Positions 1-5,690 of a DNA stretch of 5,690 nucleotides are shown in pieces (position 1 is the stretch's first letter; each line of letters begins with the position of its first letter). Below the pieces are notes generated by a model that was not told the DNA's origin, made no database searches, and was given only the letters and a program-made list of their open reading frames with translations. The stretch comes from Planctomycetota bacterium (GTDB taxonomy: Bacteria; Planctomycetota; UBA1135; UBA2386), in the NCBI GenBank assembly GCA_020425885.1, contig JAGQRA010000047.1:1-5690 (forward strand), given 5' to 3'. Made by a program: the position numbers and the translations under genes.

Positions 1-2
1 CC

Positions 3-2045
3 CCGCTGCAGGCCGACGACTACATCAGCGGGCGCGTCGTCAACGACGACGGCGCGGCCGAGGCCGGCGTGTGGGTGATCGCCGAGACCGACCAGTTGCC
101 GACGCCCTATCGCAAGATCGTCGTCACCGCCGCCGACGGCCGCTTCGTCGTCCCGCAACTGCCGGCGGCCGATTACCAGCTGTGGGTACGCGGATACGGG
201 CTCGAGGATTCGACCCCGCGCAAGATTGCACGCGGCGCCGAGGTCGAACTGGTCGCGAACCGCGCCGGCGACGCCTGGAGCGCGGCCCAGGTCTATCCTG
301 CCAGCCACTGGCTGGCATTGTTCGAACTGCCGCCTGACGACGCCTTCGGCCACGCCAAGGCCGATGCCGGCGGCGGCCTGTTCGGCGGCGCCGATGCGGC
401 CCACGCGCCGGGACTCGAGCGCCCGGCCGGCTGGGCGGGGCAGTTCAAGCTCGACTGCGTGCTGTGCCACCAGCTCGGCGCCGCGGTCACCCGCCTGCCT
501 GGCCGCGACGCCTTCGATCACGGCTTCCGCAAGGCCGCGGCGATGAGCTACTTCGCCGACAGCCTGGGCCGCGATCGCCTGCTCGATGCGCTCGGCGCCT
601 GGGGCGAGCGCCTGGCGGCAGAGGTCCCGCCGCCGGCGCCGCCGCGGCCGCGCGGGGTCGAGCGCAACGTCGTCATCACCCAGTGGGCCTGGGGCGATCG
701 CTACACCTATGCCCACGACGAGATCGCGACCGACAAGCGCGACCCGACGGTCAATGCCAACGGCCCGGTGTACGGCGTCGATCTTGCCAACGACTACCTG
801 CTGATCGTCGACCCGGTCGCGCATACCGCCGAGCGCGTCGAGGTGCCGACCCGCGACGGCTTCGATACGCCGTGGTGCGAGCAGACCTACCGCGGCCGGG
901 ACGGCAGCGAGCCGGCGCCGTTCGGTTTCGGCTCGCTGGGCTGTCCCTGGCCGGGTTTCGACTCGGCGCACGCCGGCCGCTATGACAACCCCGCCAACCC
1001 GCACAACCCGATGATGGACGCCGCCGGCCGCGTCTGGCTGACGACCCAGATCCGCCGCCAGTGGGCCGCCGACCTGCCGGCCTTCTGCCGCGACGATCCG
1101 GTGATCGCCGATCATCGCCACCATCGCCAGCTCGGCTATTACGATCCCGGGCGCGCGGCCTTCACCCTGATCGACAGCTGTTACGGCACCCACCATCTCC
1201 AGTTCGGCGCCGACGGCCGCCTGTGGACCAGCGGCGACGATTACGTCGTCGGCTGGCTCGACCCCGCCAAGTACGACCCGGACCATCCCGAGACGCTCGC
1301 CGCGGCGCAGGGCTACTCCGAGGTGCGCGTGGACAGCGATGGCGACGGCAACGCCGATCGCGCCATCGTCGGCTTCCACTACGGCGTCATTCCCAACCCG
1401 GTCGACGGCAGCGCGTGGAGTGCGATCGTGCCCGGCGTCACCAGCCCGCCCGGCGAGCCCGGCTGGATCCTGCGCTACGACCCGGCCACCGATCGTCACG
1501 AGGCCTATGCACCGCCGGCGCCCGGCATGGGGCCGCGCGGTATCGACGTCGACAGCGCCGGCCACGTCTGGACCGCCCTCGGCGGCAGCAGCCAGCTGGC
1601 GCGCTTCGATCGCTCGAAGTGCAAACAGACCTGGGGCACGGGCGGCCAGTGCCCGGAGGGCTGGACCCTGTGGCGCACCCCCGGGCCGGGTTTCCGCGGC
1701 CGCCCCGACGATGCGCCCGAGGGCAGTACGGACATGCACTACTACCTGTGGGTCGACCAGTTCGACACCCTCGGCCTCGGCCGAGACGTCGTCATCGTCA
1801 ACGGCACCAACTCCGATTCGCTCATCGCCTTCGACCCGCGCACCGAGCAGTTCACGACCATCCGCATTCCCTACCCGCTGAACACCTACACGCGCGGGCT
1901 CGACGGCCGGATTGACGATGCCGAGGCCGGGTGGAAGGGCCGCGGCCTGTGGTTCACCAACGGCCTCGACCCCATCCTGCATTCGGAGTTGCCGCGATCC
2001 TACGTCGGCAAGATCCAATTGCGACCCGATCCCCTCGCGCACTAG
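3..2045 (+). CDS. Carboxypeptidase-regulatory-like / single CxxCH heme motif / Vgb-like beta-propeller protein (5' end outside window)
   Basis: The frame is open from the left edge, so the true start and any signal peptide lie upstream; an internal GTG at 69 falls inside the first domain and is not the start. Roughly nt 3-265 encode a beta-sandwich of the carboxypeptidase-regulatory type (pattern SGRVV..DG....GV, then DGRF..PQLPAADYQLWVRGYG). At nt 456-470 is CVLCH, a c-type heme attachment motif, followed within about 25 residues by Met and His codons that could give an axial ligand. A proline-rich linker (PPPAPPRPRG, about nt 627-660) leads into a long domain with repeated blade-like segments (DAAGRVWLTT, GADGRLWTSG, GPRGIDVDSAGHVWTA) resembling virginiamycin B lyase/NHL-type propellers. 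A DSDGDGNAD loop at nt 1332-1358 looks like a calcium site. Six further cysteines fit disulfides in an exported protein. By inference it is a periplasmic or exported heme protein; its substrate is unknown and true lyase activity is doubtful. It is probably the first visible gene of an operon with the following cupin. Confidence 0.8.
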   Translation, partial: PLQADDYISGRVVNDDGAAEAGVWVIAETDQLPTPYRKIVVTAADGRFVVPQLPAADYQLWVRGYGLEDSTPRKIARGAEVELVANRAGDAWSAAQVYPASHWLALFELPPDDAFGHAKADAGGGLFGGADAAHAPGLERPAGWAGQFKLDCVLCHQLGAAVTRLPGRDAFDHGFRKAAAMSYFADSLGRDRLLDALGAWGERLAAEVPPPAPPRPRGVERNVVITQWAWGDRYTYAHDEIATDKRDPTVNANGPVYGVDLANDYLLIVDPVAHTAERVEVPTRDGFDTPWCEQTYRGRDGSEPAPFGFGSLGCPWPGFDSAHAGRYDNPANPHNPMMDAAGRVWLTTQIRRQWAADLPAFCRDDPVIADHRHHRQLGYYDPGRAAFTLIDSCYGTHHLQFGADGRLWTSGDDYVVGWLDPAKYDPDHPETLAAAQGYSEVRVDSDGDGNADRAIVGFHYGVIPNPVDGSAWSAIVPGVTSPPGEPGWILRYDPATDRHEAYAPPAPGMGPRGIDVDSAGHVWTALGGSSQLARFDRSKCKQTWGTGGQCPEGWTLWRTPGPGFRGRPDDAPEGSTDMHYYLWVDQFDTLGLGRDVVIVNGTNSDSLIAFDPRTEQFTTIRIPYPLNTYTRGLDGRIDDAEAGWKGRGLWFTNGLDPILHSELPRSYVGKIQLRPDPLAH

Positions 2046-2049
2046 GAGG
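2044..2049 (+). promoter_or_regulatory. Strong ribosome binding site AGGAGG overlapping the upstream stop codon
   Basis: AGGAGG is a perfect Shine-Dalgarno core, 9 bases before the ATG at 2059. Its first two bases are the last two of the TAG stop of the propeller gene. It decides the start of the 130-residue cupin over the in-frame GTG at 2053 and over starts inside the upstream gene. The overlap suggests that ribosomes finishing the upstream gene could re-initiate here. Confidence 0.75.
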
Positions 2050-2058
2050 CTGGTGACC

Positions 2059-2451
2059 ATGTACATCACGCGTTTCAGCACCAACCCGGCCGGCCAATCG
2101 GAGTTCGAACGCCGCGACATCGCCTTGAGTGAACGCCGCCAGGACGAATTCGGCCACGAGATCCGGACTTCCCTGCCGTTCGCCGCCGAGGCGGTGGTGG
2201 TGGAGCTGCCGGCGGGGCTCGACCAGGACTGGCACGGCGCCCCCGACCGCCAGCTCGTCGTCGTGCTGAGCGGCCGCCTCGAGGTCGAGGTCGGCGACGG
2301 CAGTCGCCGCCAGTGGGGGCCGGGCGAGGCCTTCCTCGCCGACGACCTCACCGGCCAGGGCCACCGCACGCGCGCGCTCGATGGCGCCGTGCGCCTGGTG
2401 TTCCTGCGGCTCGGTGCCGATTTCGATCTCGCTCGCTGGCCGCCGGCCTGA
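2059..2451 (+). CDS. Cupin-domain protein, 130 aa, co-transcribed with the propeller gene
   Basis: A small one-domain cupin beta-barrel. The core shows motif 1 as W58-H59 to G72 (WHGAPDRQLVVVLSG) and motif 2 as G87-PGE to GQGH102. H59 and H102 are retained, but the usual HxH pair and glutamate of motif 1 are not: positions equivalent to the second His and Glu look like Arg/Gln. Metal binding is therefore uncertain, though many cupins of this subgroup look alike. The spacing 'LADDLTGQGH' matches a cupin subfamily generally annotated only as 'cupin domain-containing protein'. There is no signal peptide or membrane segment, so it is probably cytoplasmic. The start is the ATG with AGGAGG 9 bases upstream; 13 bases separate it from the upstream stop. 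Function and substrate are unknown; a small-molecule binding or isomerase/oxygenase-like role is possible for the fold but not shown. Confidence 0.85.
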   Translation: MYITRFSTNPAGQSEFERRDIALSERRQDEFGHEIRTSLPFAAEAVVVELPAGLDQDWHGAPDRQLVVVLSGRLEVEVGDGSRRQWGPGEAFLADDLTGQGHRTRALDGAVRLVFLRLGADFDLARWPPA

Positions 2452-2504
2452 ACCGCGCGGGGGCGCGCCGTGAGGAGGTCTACACCGCCCGCTGGCCGGC
2501 GTGC

Positions 2505-2560
2505 CCGTTCACGTTTCCCCGCGCGTGCCGGCAAAAACCCACGGCACGTGGGGCGAACGG
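2505..2560 (+). repeat. Extended imperfect inverted repeat in the spacer between the two cupin genes
   Basis: The core stem pairs 2522-2530 (CGCGTGCCG) with 2542-2550 (CGGCACGTG): nine pairs including one G-U, around an 11-base A-rich loop. With G2521 bulged, CCC at 2518-2520 pairs with GGG at 2551-2553. Further out, CCGTTC (2505-2510) pairs exactly with GAACGG (2555-2560) across an asymmetric internal loop. No T-run follows, so it is not a standard intrinsic terminator. It lies just upstream of a possible -10 element at 2576, so it could be an operator, a transcript-end structure for the upstream operon, or chance pairing in GC-rich DNA. Confidence 0.45.
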
Positions 2561-2575
2561 TGCCTGGAATCGGTG

Positions 2576-2581
2576 TAGAGT
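2576..2581 (+). promoter_or_regulatory. Possible -10 element (TAGAGT) for the 91-aa cupin gene
   Basis: TAGAGT matches TATAAT at four of six positions and sits 37 bases before the ATG at 2619, a plausible leader length. No convincing -35 hexamer lies at the usual spacing. The context (TAGAGT followed by GCGCGGC) resembles the TACAAT/GGGCGCC before cysD. Speculative. Confidence 0.22.
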
Positions 2582-2602
2582 GCGCGGCGTCCGACCACCA
2601 CC

Positions 2603-2610
2603 AGGGAGAG
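2603..2610 (+). promoter_or_regulatory. Ribosome binding site (AGGGAGAG) of the 91-aa cupin gene
   Basis: A purine-rich AGGGAGAG ends 8 bases before the ATG at 2619 and fixes that start. The frame is open much further upstream, but that stretch overlaps the preceding cupin in another frame and has no cupin-like sequence. Confidence 0.6.
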
Positions 2611-2618
2611 CGCCCGCG

Positions 2619-2894
2619 ATGGACGAAGCCAGCTTCCGCCGCCACTGCCGCGAACACGGTTACGACGAACCCGAATTGCTCGAACGCCCGGCCGGCCTGC
2701 ACAACCCCGAGCACAGCCACGATTTCGACGTCGTCGCACTGGTACTCGAAGGCGAACTCACGGTGACGGTCGCCGACGGTCGCGTGTGCACCTGCCGCGG
2801 GGGCGATTTCTTCGAACTCGAGCACGGTGCGCGCCACAGCGAGCAGTACGGTAGCGCGCCGACCCGCGCCCTGGTCGGTCGCCGCGCCGCCTGA
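2619..2894 (+). CDS. Small cupin protein, 91 aa, with HxH metal site
   Basis: A minimal single-domain cupin_2-type protein. Motif 1 is H32-S-H34 followed by DFD and LEGE (residues 43-46); motif 2 is G61-G-D to H73 (GGDFFELEHGARH). H32, H34 and H73 are the expected metal ligands. The glutamate normally a few residues after HxH is absent, with D37 nearby as a possible substitute. The C-terminus (TRALVGRR) is a typical ending for this group, so the protein looks complete rather than truncated. There is no export signal. The start is supported by AGGGAGAG 8 bases upstream. It follows the first cupin by 167 bases and precedes cysD by 121 bases, both long enough for separate promoters, so it may be its own transcription unit. 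It is not a close copy of the first cupin. Substrate unknown. Confidence 0.82.
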   Translation: MDEASFRRHCREHGYDEPELLERPAGLHNPEHSHDFDVVALVLEGELTVTVADGRVCTCRGGDFFELEHGARHSEQYGSAPTRALVGRRAA

Positions 2895-2895
2895 G

Positions 2896-2918
2896 CGCAC
2901 GCCATGACTGTGCGTGCG
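2896..2918 (+). terminator. Small GC hairpin just after the 91-aa cupin gene (possible weak terminator)
   Basis: CGCACGC (2896-2902) pairs exactly with GCGTGCG (2912-2918) around a 9-base loop, starting one base after the TGA. No T-run follows, so an intrinsic terminator is doubtful. A competing pairing exists: GGCGC at 2918-2922 with GCGCC at 2932-2936. Confidence 0.3.
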
Positions 2919-2949
2919 GCGCGCTTCAGTGGCGCCCGCACGCAGCCGT

Positions 2950-2955
2950 TACAAT
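2950..2955 (+). promoter_or_regulatory. Candidate -10 element (TACAAT) of the cysD promoter
   Basis: TACAAT matches the sigma-70 -10 consensus at five of six positions and stands out as AT-rich in a GC-rich spacer, 60 bases before the cysD ATG. The best upstream candidate for -35 is TTCAGT at 2925-2930, a poor match with a 19-base spacer. An activator such as CysB could compensate in a sulfate-assimilation operon, but no defined CysB site can be read here. The predicted leader of about 50 bases includes the 14-base word repeated before cysNC. Confidence 0.4.
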
Positions 2956-2958
2956 GGG

Positions 2959-2972
2959 CGCCCGTCGCGAAG
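2959..2972 (+). repeat. 14-base direct repeat, copy 1, in the cysD leader
   Basis: CGCCCGTCGCGAAG ends 43 bases before the cysD ATG, just downstream of the candidate -10 element. An identical copy lies before cysNC. It may be a shared leader element or coincidence in GC-rich sequence. Confidence 0.4.
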
Positions 2973-3015
2973 CGTGACGTCCGCGAACCGCCCACCCGAA
3001 GAGCCTCGACGAACC

Positions 3016-3927
3016 ATGTCCAGCGTCCACCAGACCCATCTCAAGCAGCTCGAAGCCGAGAGCATTCACATCATTCGCGAAGTCGCCGCCGAGTTCGCCA
3101 ACCCGGTCATGCTGTACTCCATCGGCAAGGACTCGGCGGTGATGCTGCAGCTGGCACTGAAAGCCTTCCACCCGGGCAAGCTGCCGTTTCCGCTGCTGCA
3201 CGTCGACACCACCTGGAAGTTCCGCGAGATGATCGAGTTCCGCGAGAACTACGTACGCGGGGAGCTCGGCCTCGACGTGCTCGTGCACACCAACACCGAA
3301 GGGCTCACGCATGGCATCAGCCCGTTCGAGGACAGCGAGAAGCACACCGAGCTGATGAAGACCGACGCGCTCAAGCAGGCGCTCGACAAGTACGGTTTCG
3401 ACGCCGCTTTCGGCGGCGCGCGCCGCGACGAGGAGAAATCGCGCGCCAAGGAGCGCGTGTTCTCCTTCCGCGATCGCAACCACCGCTGGGACCCCAAGAA
3501 CCAGCGCCCCGAGTTGTGGAACCTCTACAACGCCAAGGTCAACAAGGGTGAGAGCATTCGCGTGTTCCCCCTGTCGAACTGCACCGAGCTCGACATCTGG
3601 CAGTACATCCATCTCGAGAACATCCCGCTGGTACCGCTCTACTTCGCCGCCGAGCGGCCGGTGGTGAAGCGCAACGGCGTGCTCATCATGGTCGACGACG
3701 AGCGCATGCAACTGCTGCCGGGCGAGGCCGTCGAGCACAAGATGGTGCGTTTCCGGACCCTCGGTTGCTACCCGTTGACGGGCGCGGTCGAATCGCAGGC
3801 GACGACCCTGCCCGAGATCATCCAGGAAATGCTGTTGACCAAGACCTCCGAGCGCCAGGGCCGCGTCATCGACCAGGACGAGGGTGGCGCCGGCATGGAG
3901 GAGAAGAAGCGTCGCGGTTACTTCTGA
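3016..3927 (+). CDS. cysD: Sulfate adenylyltransferase (ATP sulfurylase) subunit 2, CysD
   Basis: The catalytic small subunit of the CysDN ATP sulfurylase, which makes adenosine 5'-phosphosulfate (APS) from sulfate and ATP in the cytoplasm, coupled to GTP hydrolysis by CysN. At 303 residues it matches the family length (E. coli about 302). Visible signatures are the N-type ATP-pyrophosphatase loop YSIGKDSA (residues 34-41), HVDTTWKF (63-70), the basic block [16 protein letters not shown] (132-147) and the conserved C-terminal KKRRGYF. All key family motifs look intact. The ATG at 3016 is chosen because [22 protein letters not shown] aligns with known CysD N-termini; the open frame extends to a GTG at 2914, but that extension runs through the promoter region and has no family resemblance. 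The ribosome site is weak (GAAGAG at 2998-3003). It is followed after 61 bases by its partner cysNC, the standard arrangement. Confidence 0.97.
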   Translation: MSSVHQTHLKQLEAESIHIIREVAAEFANPVMLYSIGKDSAVMLQLALKAFHPGKLPFPLLHVDTTWKFREMIEFRENYVRGELGLDVLVHTNTEGLTHGISPFEDSEKHTELMKTDALKQALDKYGFDAAFGGARRDEEKSRAKERVFSFRDRNHRWDPKNQRPELWNLYNAKVNKGESIRVFPLSNCTELDIWQYIHLENIPLVPLYFAAERPVVKRNGVLIMVDDERMQLLPGEAVEHKMVRFRTLGCYPLTGAVESQATTLPEIIQEMLLTKTSERQGRVIDQDEGGAGMEEKKRRGYF

Positions 3928-3961
3928 GCCGCCGCGCTCACCACCGTCCCCCCACGAACAT

Positions 3962-3975
3962 CGCCCGTCGCGAAG
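3962..3975 (+). repeat. 14-base direct repeat, copy 2, in the cysD-cysNC spacer
   Basis: CGCCCGTCGCGAAG is identical to the word at 2959-2972 and ends 13 bases before the cysNC ATG. The rest of the 61-base spacer is C-rich and shows no terminator, consistent with cysD and cysNC being one transcript. The purine-rich end of the repeat lies near, but upstream of, the weak GGAA (3979-3982) that could act as ribosome binding site. Confidence 0.4.
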
Positions 3976-3988
3976 ACCGGAATCCTGC

Positions 3989-5690
3989 ATGTCTCATCAA
4001 TCAGACCTCATCGCCACCGATATCGACGCCTACCTGCGCCAGCACGAAGAGAAGGAACTCCTGCGCTTCATCACCTGCGGCAGCGTGGACGACGGCAAGA
4101 GCACCTTGATCGGCCGCCTGCTCTACGACTCGAAGATGATCTACGAGGACCAGCTGTCGACCATCCGGCGCGATTCCAAGCTGCACGGCACCACCGGCGG
4201 CGAGTTCGACCCGGCGTTGCTGACCGACGGCCTCAAGGCCGAGCGCGAGCAGGGCATCACCATCGACGTCGCCTACCGCTACTTCTCGACCGCCAAGCGC
4301 AAGTTCATCATCGCCGACACCCCGGGTCACGAGCAGTACACGCGCAACATGGCGACCGGCGCCTCGACCGCGGATCTCGCCATCATCCTGGTCGATGCGC
4401 GTTACGGCGTGCAGACCCAGACCCGGCGCCATTCCTTCATCACCTCGCTGCTGGGCATCCGCCACGTGCTGGTCGCGGTGAACAAGATGGACCTGGTTGA
4501 TTTCGACGAGGCGGTTTTCGCACGCATCCGCGACGAGTACCTCGATTTCGCCCAGCGTCTCGACATTCCCGATCTCGATTTCATACCCATCGCCGCGCTG
4601 CACGGCGACAACGTCGTCGACGCCTCGGCCAAGATGCCCTGGTACCAGGGGCCGACCCTGATGAATTTCCTCGAGACGGTCTACATCGGTTCGGACCGCA
4701 ACCTCGAGGACTTCCGCTTTCCGGTGCAGTACGTGAACCGACCGAATCTCGATTTCCGCGGTTTCTGCGGCACCATCGCCTCCGGGATCGTGCGCCGCGG
4801 CGACGAAGTCGTGGTCCTGCCGTCGGGGCGCAGCTCGCGGGTCGAGAGCATCGTCACCTACGACGGCGAGCTGGCGGAAGCGTTCGCCGGCCAGGCCGTG
4901 ACCCTGACGCTCGAAGACGAGATCGACGTCAGCCGCGGCAACGTCATCGCGCGGCCGGGCAACGTGCCCGAACTCGGCGATCGTTTCGATGCCATGGTGG
5001 TGTGGATGTCCGAGCAGCCGCTGGTGCCGGGCAAGACCTACCTCGTCAAGCACGCCACCAGTGTCGTGCCGGGCAGCGTCAGCACGCTGCGTTACGCGGT
5101 CGACGTCAACAGCCTGCACCGGCGCGACCAGCCAACCCTGAGCCTGAACGAGATAGGGCGCTGCACGGTTTCGCTCAGCGCCCCGGTCGCCTACGACGAC
5201 TATCGCCGTAACCGCCACATGGGCGCGTTCATCCTCATCGATCGCATCACCAACGCCACCGTCGGTGCCGGCATGATTCACCAGCGTGCACGCCACGAGG
5301 CGCGCGATCACTGGGACGACGAGCCGGCCAGCACGGAGCTCACCGAGAGCACCAGCCAGGTCACCGCCGCGGAACGGCGTGCGCGCTTCGGCCAGCGGCC
5401 GGTGACCGTGCTGCTGAGCGGTCGGCCGCACGCTGGCAAGACCACCATCGCCTACGCCCTCGAGCGGCGCCTGTTCGACGATGGCCGCGCCTGCAGCGTG
5501 CTCGATGGTCAGAACCTGCGTCTGGGTATCAGTCGCGACCTCGGCTTCAGCCACGACGCGCGCTCCGAGAACCTGCGTCGCGCCGTCGAAGTGGCCAGGC
5601 TGATGAACGCAGCCGGCCTGGTCTGCATCGCCAGCCTGGTCGCGCCCAGCGAGGCGGTACGCCAGCGTGCCGCCGAGGAGCTCGGCGACG
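3989..5690 (+). CDS. cysNC: Bifunctional sulfate adenylyltransferase subunit 1 / adenylylsulfate kinase, CysN-CysC fusion (3' end outside window)
   Basis: A fusion enzyme: the N-terminal GTPase CysN drives APS synthesis with CysD, and the C-terminal CysC phosphorylates APS to PAPS. The reading frame is open for 567 codons to the right edge, with no stop. The translation-factor-type GTPase shows G1 GSVDDGKST (31-39), the GITID switch (89-93), DTPGH (110-114) and NKMD (165-168); the beta-barrel domains follow ([16 protein letters not shown], later [18 protein letters not shown]). A linker of about 40 residues leads to the kinase P-loop GRPHAGKTT (478-486), then LDGQNLR (505-511) and RDLGFS. The usual DGDN motif reads DGQN, and the usual SFISPF region reads ASLVAPSE (548-555), so the kinase domain is divergent; whether it is active cannot be told. 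The last 60-70 residues are probably missing. Start: ATG matching the CysN N-terminus, with only a weak GGAA before it, suggesting translation linked to cysD. Confidence 0.96.
   Translation, partial: MSHQSDLIATDIDAYLRQHEEKELLRFITCGSVDDGKSTLIGRLLYDSKMIYEDQLSTIRRDSKLHGTTGGEFDPALLTDGLKAEREQGITIDVAYRYFSTAKRKFIIADTPGHEQYTRNMATGASTADLAIILVDARYGVQTQTRRHSFITSLLGIRHVLVAVNKMDLVDFDEAVFARIRDEYLDFAQRLDIPDLDFIPIAALHGDNVVDASAKMPWYQGPTLMNFLETVYIGSDRNLEDFRFPVQYVNRPNLDFRGFCGTIASGIVRRGDEVVVLPSGRSSRVESIVTYDGELAEAFAGQAVTLTLEDEIDVSRGNVIARPGNVPELGDRFDAMVVWMSEQPLVPGKTYLVKHATSVVPGSVSTLRYAVDVNSLHRRDQPTLSLNEIGRCTVSLSAPVAYDDYRRNRHMGAFILIDRITNATVGAGMIHQRARHEARDHWDDEPASTELTESTSQVTAAERRARFGQRPVTVLLSGRPHAGKTTIAYALERRLFDDGRACSVLDGQNLRLGISRDLGFSHDARSENLRRAVEVARLMNAAGLVCIASLVAPSEAVRQRAAEELGD

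Noticed and set aside
69..71. GTG as start of the propeller protein
   Set aside because: The frame is open to the left edge and the beta-sandwich domain already begins before this codon (SGRVV..DG), so the true start lies outside the window.
1061..1915. Arginine/proline-rich open frame of 284 codons on the + strand inside the propeller gene
   Set aside because: An out-of-frame shadow of the propeller gene; composition is the Arg/Pro-rich type expected of a shifted frame in GC-rich coding DNA.
660..2045. Assignment as a true virginiamycin B lyase (vgb) resistance gene
   Set aside because: Only the propeller fold resembles Vgb; the protein is far longer, with an added heme motif and beta-sandwich, so a resistance function is not supported.
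2453..2470. CGCGC/GCGCG hairpin directly after the 130-aa cupin stop as a terminator
   Set aside because: Only five pairs in alternating GC sequence and no T-run; easily produced by chance at this base composition.
2470..2618. Possible small gene in the spacer between the cupins, with GAGGAGGT at 2472-2479
   Set aside because: The purine-rich word is not followed by a start codon at suitable spacing with a believable frame; open frames here run out of register into the small cupin.
2914..3015. N-terminal extension of CysD from a GTG at 2914
   Set aside because: Known CysD proteins begin at the ATG at 3016 or equivalent; the extension crosses the candidate promoter and shows no family-like sequence.
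2926..3990. Open frame of 354 codons on the - strand opposite cysD
   Set aside because: Also in codon register with cysD and explained by the same codon bias; the translation resembles no known family and runs across the cysD leader.
4001..5554. Long open frame of 517 codons on the - strand opposite cysNC
   Set aside because: Its codons are in exact register with the sense codons of cysNC, so it would stop only at sense TTA, CTA or TCA codons, which are rare in this GC-rich gene; it ends precisely at the sense TCA at 4001. No family resemblance, low-complexity composition.

Overview
The window is GC-rich throughout and densely coded, with every supported gene on the + strand. GC-ending codons dominate and TTA, CTA and TCA codons are rare, which is why long spurious open frames appear on the opposite strand. 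CysD and a CysN-CysC fusion, together with the base composition, point to a high-GC proteobacterium, probably a gammaproteobacterium. That placement is inference; no rRNA or other lineage marker is present.

Left part (3-2451): the 3' portion of a large, probably exported protein runs in from the left edge. In order it has a carboxypeptidase-regulatory-like beta-sandwich, one CxxCH heme-attachment motif and a virginiamycin-B-lyase-like beta-propeller. Its stop codon overlaps a perfect AGGAGG ribosome binding site for a 130-residue cupin protein, so these two are very probably co-transcribed and perhaps translationally coupled.

Middle (2452-3015): a 167-base spacer holds an extended imperfect inverted repeat and a possible -10 element. 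It is followed by a second, shorter cupin of 91 residues with an intact HxH metal site and its own ribosome binding site. The next 121 bases hold a small hairpin just after the cupin stop and a TACAAT -10-like element before cysD.

Right part (3016-5690): cysD, the small subunit of ATP sulfurylase, is followed after 61 bases by a bifunctional cysN-cysC gene that leaves the window before its stop. Together they carry out sulfate activation: sulfate + ATP to APS, driven by GTP hydrolysis in CysN, then APS to PAPS by the CysC domain. The CysC part has unusual residues at conserved kinase positions. Both cys leaders carry the same 14-base word.

No stretch over 300 bases lacks a gene. I see no tRNA, rRNA, CRISPR array, insertion sequence, attachment site or origin. 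The window reads mostly as ordinary chromosomal metabolism. The least explained item is the heme-motif propeller protein and its cupin partner; I see no convincing evidence of a new defence or mobile system.
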